Made by a program: the position numbers and the translations under genes. From Gilliamella sp. wkB178 (GTDB taxonomy: Bacteria > Pseudomonadota > Gammaproteobacteria > Enterobacterales > Orbaceae), in the NCBI RefSeq assembly GCF_001690705.1, contig NZ_LZGK01000011.1, positions 62,001 to 126,000 of the forward strand: 64,000 bases of DNA, in the 5' to 3' direction. Shown here piece by piece: positions 38,744-45,121 of this stretch. Position 1 is the first letter of the stretch. The number at the start of each line of letters is the position of its first letter. The notes under the pieces were generated by a model that did no database searches, was not told where the DNA came from, and saw only the letters and a program-made list of their open reading frames with translations.

Positions 38744-39751
38744 TTATTTTATGTTGACTAATGGATTTAGTGCGGTAGCTTCTTCGAGGTGATCGGGTGC
38801 TAGGTGAGCATAACGCATTGTTGTTTTTATGTCGGTATGGCCTAGTATTTTTTGTAATACTAAAATATTGCCGCCGTTCATCATAAAATGGCTGGCAAAG
38901 GTGTGGCGCAGTACATGTGTTAACTGTCCATCTGGTAACTCGATCCCAGTTCGCTCAATCGCTCGTTTAAATGCGTTTTGATGCGTTCCGCTAAAGATCT
39001 TATTATTCTCTTTTGGAATTTGGTTATATAGTTCTTTCGTAATTGGTACAGTGCGATTGCGCCGCCCTTTCGTTTTTGTGTAGGTAATTTTATAGGGTTG
39101 TATTTGTGTTAACTTAAGATTAGCTATCTCGGACCACCTCGCCCCGGTTGATAATCCAATCTTAACCATTAATAGCAAATTGGCAACGTTACTACTTGCA
39201 CATTCATCTAATAATAATTTTATTTGCTCATTAGATAAAAAGGCCATTTCTGACTCATCGGTTTTGAATTGCTTGATATTGCTGATCGGATTGGGTTGAT
39301 TCCATTCGCCAAGTCGTGCTAGTTCGTTAAACATGGCGCGCAGATAAACCAACTCAAGGTTAAGTGTTCTTAACGATATTGTCTTAACTGAATCAGTTCG
39401 ATAAAGTTCCCCGTTCATGCGCTTTTTTCGGTAATCTGTAAATGTTCTAGTAGTAAAATCCCCGACCAATGGATTATTAGTAGACTGGCAAATAAACTCC
39501 AAGATTTTTTTTACCCTTTCGCCATCTTTCAACGTTTGCCCATGCGATTGGTACCAGATATTAACTAACTCAGACATACGCCGGCGATCTTGTTTTTCAG
39601 CTATCCATGGCTTGGTCGCCGCTTGTTCTTCAATATAATTTTCATATGCTAGCGCTTCGCCTTTGGTGCCGAATGTTTTACGAATACGGCGGCCACCTTC
39701 TAAATACTTTTCAAATAGCCATTTGCCGTTAGATTGCTTGCGTACTGTCAT
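38744..39751 (-). CDS. phage-type tyrosine integrase
   Basis: 335 residues. N-terminal DNA-binding part with the AP2-like/arm pattern (VRKQSNGKWLFEKYLEGGRRIRKTF), SAM-like core domain, then the catalytic domain with Arg in GLSTGARWSEIANL, Lys in TKTKGRRNRTVP, HxxR in LTHVLRHTFASHF, His/Trp position in LGHTDIKTTMRYAH and the Tyr nucleophile in that last segment. It probably catalysed insertion of the 5.7-kb element at tRNA-Leu. It is next to the att copy, the usual position. Confidence 0.93.
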   Translation of the reverse strand: MTVRKQSNGKWLFEKYLEGGRRIRKTFGTKGEALAYENYIEEQAATKPWIAEKQDRRRMSELVNIWYQSHGQTLKDGERVKKILEFICQSTNNPLVGDFTTRTFTDYRKKRMNGELYRTDSVKTISLRTLNLELVYLRAMFNELARLGEWNQPNPISNIKQFKTDESEMAFLSNEQIKLLLDECASSNVANLLLMVKIGLSTGARWSEIANLKLTQIQPYKITYTKTKGRRNRTVPITKELYNQIPKENNKIFSGTHQNAFKRAIERTGIELPDGQLTHVLRHTFASHFMMNGGNILVLQKILGHTDIKTTMRYAHLAPDHLEEATALNPLVNIK

Positions 39752-39778
39752 TTATTTTTATTTTTTATCATTCAAATA

Positions 39779-39813
39779 ATAAAAAAGCCCGTATAAAAAC
39801 GAGCTTTTTTATT
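39779..39813. terminator. two-way terminator upstream of the integrase
   Basis: AAAAAAGCCCGT-ATAAAAACGAGCTTTTTT hairpin; it would stop transcription coming from the small genes to its right. Confidence 0.7.
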
Positions 39814-39824
39814 TTAAATAACAT

Positions 39825-39941
39825 TTATGCAGCTTTATTCTGCTCAGCTAAGCTAGCCTCTAATTTCTTTCTCGAATTAGTTATTTTATCTGCTATTTTT
39901 TCCGCTCTTTTCAATAAAAACAATACATAATTTATATTCAT
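39825..39941 (-). CDS. small protein, 38 residues
   Basis: Starts ATG AAT ATA AAT with a very strong ribosome site (AAGGGGGAGA) 5-6 bases upstream and ends in a stop just before the terminator. The product is a charged helix-forming peptide (KRAEKIADKITNSRKKLEAS). Too short for most gene callers. No function known. Confidence 0.55.
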   Translation of the reverse strand: MNINYVLFLLKRAEKIADKITNSRKKLEASLAEQNKAA

Positions 39942-39990
39942 AATATCTCCCCCTTGTTTTAATATACTTCTTTATCTAATAACTTTTAAA

Positions 39991-40347
39991 TTAAAGCCTT
40001 ATATTGCAGTCTAATTTGGCAATTGCCTCGCAAATCATCTCAATATTTTCTTCCTCTATCCCTTTGGCTAACTCGCTAAAATGATCCAATACCAAATTGA
40101 GGTCATCAATCACATGTTGTGGTGTTTTTATTATTGGTGTTAATAATTCAACTATCTCTAAATACTTTTTTAAAGATTCAACCACTTCGCTATAACTAGG
40201 ATTTTTTGCTTTAAGGATATCATAAGCGTTTAACTTTGCGTATTTTAATAAAAGACTAATTTCACCATAAACCCTGTTTTGTATTGTTTCAAAATCTTTT
40301 TTTGCTTTAACTAGTATGTCTTCATCTTTGCTATTGGCACTATTCAT
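39991..40347 (-). CDS. hypothetical helical protein in the integrase island
   Basis: 118 residues from the ATG at 40347 (an upstream TTG at 40368 is less likely; GAGAG lies about 10 bases before the ATG). Predicted all-helical and acidic, with no membrane segment, signal peptide or known motif. It sits between the repressor-like array and the 38-residue gene, so it is likely part of the phage-like element. Confidence 0.6.
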   Translation of the reverse strand: MNSANSKDEDILVKAKKDFETIQNRVYGEISLLLKYAKLNAYDILKAKNPSYSEVVESLKKYLEIVELLTPIIKTPQHVIDDLNLVLDHFSELAKGIEEENIEMICEAIAKLDCNIRL

Positions 40348-40540
40348 TTTTGAAAACTCTCTATACAAAAAGACCCTAAGCGTTCAACCAAGAGTCTATT
40401 ATAAATATTATTGTCGACTATTAAACCACACTTTATGGTTGCACACAATAGGAAATGACTTGTTATACATCAATAAGTATCAATATAAGTCTATATAGAT
40501 GCAGATGAATTTTTTTCAAGATCTCAAAGTTCAATAAAAA

Positions 40541-40909
40541 TTAATCTTTATTAAAAATACTACCTTTTAATAAGTTGTATTCATCATCAGTAATAGCGCC
40601 ATCTTTTTTTAATGCCGCAATACGTTCCAGTTTTTCTAATGATTCGGTCGAAACTTCGATTGATTTTTTTTCTGTTTTCAACCCATCAATATTAGGCTCA
40701 CCCTCACCAGTACATAACCATTGTAAGTTAGCGCCTGTTTCTAATGAGCATTGAATCACATATTCAGCGGGAAAAGAGTTTCTTAATATTCTATTTGTTA
40801 TAACGCTCATCCCCACATCAAAGTGATTGCATAGTGCTTTAATGGTTTTTAATTTATATGCGTTAACCATTCGGCTAACTACATTTTTGCTGTTATCAAA
40901 TTCAATCAT
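40541..40909 (-). CDS. CI-repressor-type HTH protein with C-terminal SHOCT domain (copy 1)
   Basis: 122 residues from the ATG at 40909, which aligns with the start of copy 3. The N-terminal half resembles the Bac_CI_repr helix-turn-helix domain (KTIKALCNHFDVGMSVITNRILRNSFPAEYV), ending with the family's WLCTGEGEPN. The C-terminal 30 residues (LEKLERIAALKKDGAITDDE) look like a SHOCT oligomerisation motif. The usual peptidase half of a CI repressor is absent. First of three related genes arranged head to tail. Confidence 0.8.
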   Translation of the reverse strand: MIEFDNSKNVVSRMVNAYKLKTIKALCNHFDVGMSVITNRILRNSFPAEYVIQCSLETGANLQWLCTGEGEPNIDGLKTEKKSIEVSTESLEKLERIAALKKDGAITDDEYNLLKGSIFNKD

Positions 40910-40938
40910 ATCATCCCAAAATACCAAAACAGTAATAT

Positions 40939-41304
40939 CTAATTATTAAAAACACTACTCTTTAATAACTGATATTCATCATCAGTAATAGCACCGCTGC
41001 TTTTTAATGCTGCTATGCGTTCCAGTTTTTACAACGTTTCTGCCGAGACTTCGATTAATTTTTTTTCTGTTTTTAACCCATTAATATTAGGCTCACCCTC
41101 ACCAGTGCATAACCATTGCGGATTAACCCCTATATCAATAATACAAGTTAAAACAAGATCGTGCGGAAAGGAATTTCTATGGATTCTATTACCTATAACG
41201 CTGGCGGTAACATTCATTAAATCGGCAGCTTGTTTGATCGTTTTTGCGTTATAAGCCATAACGATACGCTTGATAACATTTTGTATATTTCGGTCAAATC
41301 GCAT
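40939..41304 (-). pseudogene. CI-repressor-type HTH/SHOCT gene, copy 2, with internal stop
   Basis: The frame runs as in the neighbours until a TAA at 41029-41031, at the beginning of the SHOCT segment, and then continues in the same frame as KLERIAALKSSGAITDDEYQ to a stop at 40939. One base change (GAA to TAA) explains it. The HTH part (91 residues) could still be made and might act as a DNA-binding domain without its oligomerisation tail. Confidence 0.8.
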
Positions 41305-41305
41305 T

Positions 41306-41674
41306 TTAATTAGCCTTAAAAATACTACCTTTTAATAAGTTGTATTCATCTTCGGTTATTGCACCATCTTTTTTTAATGCCGCAATGCGTTCCAGTTTTT
41401 CTAACGCTTCGGTCGAAACTTCGATTGTTTTTTTTTCGGTTTTCAACCCATCAATATTAGGTTCACCCTCGCCAGTGCATAACCATTGTGGATTAACTCC
41501 TGTATCAATAATACAAGTTAAAACAAGATAGTGCGGAAAGGAATTTCTATGGATTCTATTACCAATAATGCTGGCGGTAACATTCATTAAATCAGCAGCT
41601 TGTTTGAGCGTTTTTGCGTTATAAGCCATGACGATACGCTTAATAACATTTTGTATATTTCGGTCAAATCGCAT
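41306..41674 (-). CDS. CI-repressor-type HTH protein with C-terminal SHOCT domain (copy 3)
   Basis: 122 residues, intact, nearly identical to copy 2 in the HTH part (KTLKQAADLMNVTASIIGNRIHRNSFP, WLCTGEGEPN) and to copy 1 in the SHOCT part. The bases upstream of its start (41677-41700) repeat the 3' end of another copy and break off where the phage tape-measure fragment begins, so the array was once longer. No operator sites could be assigned. Confidence 0.82.
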   Translation of the reverse strand: MRFDRNIQNVIKRIVMAYNAKTLKQAADLMNVTASIIGNRIHRNSFPHYLVLTCIIDTGVNPQWLCTGEGEPNIDGLKTEKKTIEVSTEALEKLERIAALKKDGAITEDEYNLLKGSIFKAN

Positions 41675-41700
41675 TTTAATTAGCCTTAAAAATACTACCC

Positions 41701-41787
41701 GGTACCAGTATTGGTAATCGATTTAAGAATGCACTGGATATTCATTCACCGTCGCGTTTATTTGCTAAATTTGGTGATCATACTGTT
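41701..41787 (+). pseudogene. fragment of a phage tail tape-measure gene (C-terminal motif)
   Basis: Reads GTSIGNRFKNALDIHSPSRL then FAKFGDHTV. The ALDIHSPSRxF..G..T motif is typical of the end of phage tail length tape-measure proteins. It has no start, and its end runs into the decayed adhesin leader. It shows that a tailed phage once occupied this locus. Confidence 0.75.
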
Positions 41788-41947
41788 GGCGCTTACACCG
41801 ACGCCACAGGGCTAAACCGGGTTGTAAATTTAACATTGGTTGTAAACAGTTAACTACAGTGTGCTGAGATAGATTTTGAGCGTCAAGTTGACAAGAATTG
41901 GGGCTTATAGTGTAAGGCATAACCAGGATTCCGTAAATTAATTTCAT
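41765..41947 (-). pseudogene. decayed 5' end of a seventh adhesin gene
   Basis: Sixty codons from ATG (MKLIYGILVMPYT) whose QNLSQHTVVN and LNLQPGLALWRRCKRQQ align with the upstream open frame of the six adhesin copies (QNLSQYTVVN, NLVPNLAPCRRHNRQ in copy 6). Unlike those it has no 7-bp repeats and its frame is continuous from the ATG. The gene is cut off near 41785, where the phage fragment begins. It also has its own leader and 38-bp repeat. Confidence 0.7.
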
Positions 41948-42123
41948 GTTTTATTTGCACTTTTTTCATCCTGGTGCGCGAAAAATAACCTCCTGTACCA
42001 CTAAGTTGTAAAAGTATATCGTCTGGATAAAATTTAACTACTTTTTTATTTAGTTTATTTGTAAAGAAAAGTAAAGATGAAGGGATTGGCTTTATTTTTA
42101 AGCTGGGTTTAGGGCTGTGTTTT

Positions 42124-42161
42124 TATACTGAAACATACCCCTCTCAGGAAACATCTTAACA
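42124..42161 (+). repeat. 38-bp dispersed repeat, copy 12
   Basis: TATACTGAAACATACCCC form ending TTAACA; promoter-side end of the decayed adhesin leader and, on its other side, the start of the adhesin 6 terminator block. Confidence 0.8.
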
Positions 42162-42164
42162 AGC

Positions 42165-42196
42165 ATAAAAATGCCAGCACGATGGCTGGCATTTTT
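42165..42196 (-). terminator. second terminator after adhesin 6 (two-way)
   Basis: AAAAATGCCAGC/GCTGGCATTTTT hairpin with runs on both sides. Confidence 0.8.
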
Positions 42197-42225
42197 AAAA
42201 AGCGGCTCGGGTTGCCCCTGCCGCT
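42197..42225 (-). terminator. intrinsic terminator of adhesin 6
   Basis: AGCGGC/GCCGCT stem and T-run on the minus strand. No A or B element follows this copy. Confidence 0.8.
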
Positions 42226-42279
42226 GCAACCGTCCTTTGGTTGCTTAAACTTTATTATTCCTTATTAAACACCCGTGAC

Positions 42280-42314
42280 TTAAGGATTAAGGTCTAAGAA
42301 CTAAGGACTAAGGA
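42280..42314 (-). repeat. 7-bp tandem repeat over the stop of adhesin 6, 5 units
   Basis: Same unit order as copy 3, including the TTAAGGT variant. Confidence 0.85.
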
Positions 42315-43675
42315 TAGGCACAAACCCCGCCGAAGCTGTTGTAAGGGTAGTGGCTGTCAACGTAGCCGGTGCCCGAGTAGACAAAGAACTGGTACGAACC
42401 GCTGCTGTCGCTTGTCCAGTTGCCGTCAATGACGAAGCCAGCAGCGGTATAAACGCTCAGGCCGCCCCATTCGGTGAACAAACCCGCACCAATATTACGC
42501 TGGTAAGTATTACCTCTTGATGACGGCGTGGCGCCCACTGCTCCTTGGCACCAAGAGCCTGAACTAGTTCCAAAACACACCGCGTTAGTTAAGTCTTTGA
42601 CCTGGGGTAGACGGTAACCGCCGCCTAAACTACGACACCAGGATGAGGTGTTAGCAAGATTATCTTTTTTATCTCCGCGGTTGACGAACCAACGCTTTAA
42701 TACAAAGCCATATCTTACTACCTCGTTATTACTACTATCTTTACCGACTATCACGAATGTCTGTGGCAAGGTGGGTCTAGCGATACGACCCGGTGTGGCT
42801 GAACTTTGTTGCGATGCTGTTGCCAACGGACCGGTGAGGGTGACGCGGATGTTATTAGCATTATCGGGGGATGGCGTCATGGTGGCGGTTATACCTCCTT
42901 GGCTGACGGTTGGCCATGTCAATGCTGAACCATTAACACCACCTATGTCTAAATCAAAATACAGATTATTGGCTCCGGTAGTGGGGAAGTTACGACTGTA
43001 ACTTGATGGTTCAGTGGATTGTACTAGGAAGCCTTTAGTTGGGTTCCAGATAGTGGCGGGGCCGGCGTAGATGCCGGTGCCACGGCCAAGATTTGGTCTG
43101 GCGTAACAGATTGTAGGCCCTGCTTTAGGACTAATATAATAGGTGGCAGTACCACCGCTGAAACTACTGCTATTAGGCAACCCATACTGGGTGGTTAAAC
43201 TACCAGCTGTACTAGTTAATGCCACTTTATAAGGCGCTTTACATAAATTTAAGGTAGCACTACGACTCACGACTTGATTGTCTTTATCGGTAATACTCAC
43301 CCTTAAATCACCCGTAGCGGTAACACCATTAGTACCCTGACCATCACCATCATCATCGCCCCAATAATTATACGGGGCACCAATTAAAGCGCTTAAGGCA
43401 ATGGAATTGGTATTAGTAGGTATTGACATAGCAATATCAGCGAAACTCTGATTGACCTCGGGAAGTACTATAGGGTTACTTGCAGTTGAGGTATTGGTTG
43501 CCGGAGTGAAGCGAGTACCGTTGGAAAGTTTAATACCTAACAGACCATCCGTAGTAGTAACCCTAGTTACCCCATTATCAAAGGTTAAATATGGCTCAGT
43601 ACCATGGATTACCTGGGCGGTAGTGGCTGACAACGCTTGGGTAGTAGTAGCATATGGCAATAACAGCAATGGCAT
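42308..43675 (-). CDS. secreted adhesin, DUF823-type, hypervariable C-terminus (copy 6)
   Basis: 455 residues from the internal-looking ATG, located inside the tRNA-Leu island. Body as in copies 2-4. The variable region is 42308-42517 with IDGNWTSDSSGSYQF and a Tyr/Ser/Asp-rich end (YVDSHYPYNSFGG) before VCAYP; nearly every variable codon is NNC. Upstream frame open to about 43945 (read codon by codon, no stop or start). Its leader is the one next to the intact tRNA-Leu gene and matches the leader of copy 5 through the tRNA-flanking bases. Confidence 0.8.
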   Translation of the reverse strand: MPLLLLPYATTTQALSATTAQVIHGTEPYLTFDNGVTRVTTTDGLLGIKLSNGTRFTPATNTSTASNPIVLPEVNQSFADIAMSIPTNTNSIALSALIGAPYNYWGDDDGDGQGTNGVTATGDLRVSITDKDNQVVSRSATLNLCKAPYKVALTSTAGSLTTQYGLPNSSSFSGGTATYYISPKAGPTICYARPNLGRGTGIYAGPATIWNPTKGFLVQSTEPSSYSRNFPTTGANNLYFDLDIGGVNGSALTWPTVSQGGITATMTPSPDNANNIRVTLTGPLATASQQSSATPGRIARPTLPQTFVIVGKDSSNNEVVRYGFVLKRWFVNRGDKKDNLANTSSWCRSLGGGYRLPQVKDLTNAVCFGTSSGSWCQGAVGATPSSRGNTYQRNIGAGLFTEWGGLSVYTAAGFVIDGNWTSDSSGSYQFFVYSGTGYVDSHYPYNSFGGVCAYP

Positions 43676-43912
43676 TAAGGCTAAACCACGCTTTAAGTTA
43701 GAACCGAAACGCGGTTGGCGCTTAATTAGTGATAATGGCGGTAATTGCCGATTTAGCGGTAATAGTGTTAATGATTGTCGCTGCTGATTGGGGTGACCAA
43801 GTTGCCGATTATGCCGACGGCACGGGGCTAAATTGGGAACTAAATTATCACTTTGGTGAAATGAGTTAACTACAGTGCATTGAGATAGATTTTGGACGTA
43901 AAGCTGCCAGTG

Positions 43913-43933
43913 CTTGTGTCTTGTGTCTTGTGT
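43913..43933 (-). repeat. 7-bp tandem repeat (ACACAAG x3) in the 5' coding frame of adhesin 6
   Basis: Preceding ATG at 43948-43950. Coordinates modulo 3 show the ATG and the adhesin one base out of register; adding 7 bp brings them together. Confidence 0.85.
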
Positions 43934-44151
43934 CTTCCAGTATAAGGCATGATGAAGATTCCGTCAAGTAATTTTATGTTTTATTTACACTTTTTCCATT
44001 CGAGTGCACGAAAAATAACCTCCGCACCACTCATCGTTAAAAGTATATCGCCTTGATAAAATTTAACTACTATTTTGTTAAGTTTATTTGTAAAGAATAG
44101 TAAAGATGAAGGTATTGGCTTTATTTTTAAGCTGGATTTGGGGCTGATTTT

Positions 44152-44189
44152 TATACTGAAACGTATACCTCTCAGGAAACATCTTGACA
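44152..44189 (+). repeat. 38-bp dispersed repeat, copy 13
   Basis: TATACTGAAACGTATACC form, about 40 bp from the 3' end of the tRNA-Leu gene, mirroring copy 11 at the other att site. Confidence 0.8.
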
Positions 44190-44230
44190 AGGATAAAGGT
44201 AGTTTTTAATTGGATTTATCTTGGTGAGTT

Positions 44231-44317
44231 TGGTGCCAGTGGTCGGACTCGAACCGACACGCTTTTAAGGGCGGCGGATTTTGAATCCGCTGCGTCTACC
44301 AATTTCGCCACACTGGC
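44231..44317 (-). tRNA. tRNA-Leu (anticodon CAA)
   Basis: 87-nt gene with acceptor stem GCCAGTG/CACTGGC, encoded CCA end, long variable arm typical of class II tRNAs, T-loop GGTTCGAGTCC, and anticodon loop TTCAAAA giving anticodon CAA (reads UUG). Its 3' 55 nt are duplicated at 38575-38629, so it is the attachment site of the island to its left; the gene was restored by the incoming element. Confidence 0.95.
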
Positions 44318-44415
44318 ATTTGAAGTGTAAATAAGTAAACGTTGGCATTATACTAAGCTATGAAATAACTGCAACAGATATTGTAATAAAGTGCTCTAGT
44401 TGCCTAAAAATTCAA

Positions 44416-44658
44416 CTACCACCGGCGTTTCCAAGCGGGCAGTTTTTTAAGGATGATATAAGCGTTTTTTTTAGCTATGGCATAATCCACATCATGGTGG
44501 TTGGCATAATGTGTGGATAATTCTTGCCATTTTTCATCAAAAGTCTTCATTGAGCCATCTTTATGGGCACAATGTTTACAATAATTTTTGGACATATCAT
44601 GTAACGGGTAATCACCAATAGTTGTCATTGGCATGCCACATGCAATGCACATTTTCAT
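44416..44658 (-). CDS. putative zinc-ribbon protein
   Basis: 80 residues. CIACGMPM near the start and YCKHCAHKDG near residue 27 form a four-cysteine zinc ribbon like that of the putative zinc ribbon family PF12674. The rest is helical and basic. Function unknown. It flanks the tRNA-Leu gene on the chromosomal side. Confidence 0.72.
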   Translation of the reverse strand: MKMCIACGMPMTTIGDYPLHDMSKNYCKHCAHKDGSMKTFDEKWQELSTHYANHHDVDYAIAKKNAYIILKKLPAWKRRW

Positions 44659-44836
44659 AGTTGTGTTCTCTTATAATATTAATAATAGCAATGGCTATTT
44701 CTATTAACTATTTTAATAACTACCTTAATTGACGGGCATTTCTTATACAGCAATTAAGGTAATAAGAAATGCTACTCCGAGTTAGGTGCAAATACAAGTA
44801 GTTAATAACTATAGATTAATTAACTAAATTTATTAA

Positions 44837-45088
44837 TCAAAAATCAAAATTGCTTTGCTGTAAAGTCGCTGTAGAGGCTTGGTCACGTTGGTGCCCTAAT
44901 AGATAACGTTGGCGATTGCGCCGTTGCTTGCATAGGCGCAATACTTGTTGTTTTTGGGCATCTGAATAAGTGAACCAATTGAATCGTTCCTCGCGCGAGC
45001 GCAAGCACTTAAGGCAATAACCTTGTTTATTGGTTTGGCAAACACCTTGGCAAGGGTTGGGAATAGCAAAAAATTCCAGCTGATCCAT
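44837..45088 (-). CDS. ydhL: DUF1289 protein YdhL
   Basis: 83 residues with the DUF1289 cysteine pattern (PCQGVCQTNKQGYCLKCLRS) and the ERFNW motif, matching E. coli YdhL from MDQLEFF onward. Four cysteines suggest a metal or Fe-S site. GGGG precedes the ATG by about 7 bases. Function not known. Confidence 0.88.
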   Translation of the reverse strand: MDQLEFFAIPNPCQGVCQTNKQGYCLKCLRSREERFNWFTYSDAQKQQVLRLCKQRRNRQRYLLGHQRDQASTATLQQSNFDF

Positions 45089-45121
45089 GCGATTACCCCT
45101 TAGTCTGTAGCCATTAATGGC

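Noticed and set aside
43981-44190. 69-residue protein upstream of adhesin 6 (and similar frames upstream of copies 2 and 5)
   Set aside because: The N-terminal part runs through the putative promoter and the 38-bp repeat and is not conserved as protein among copies. Only the last 17 codons are kept as a possible leader peptide.
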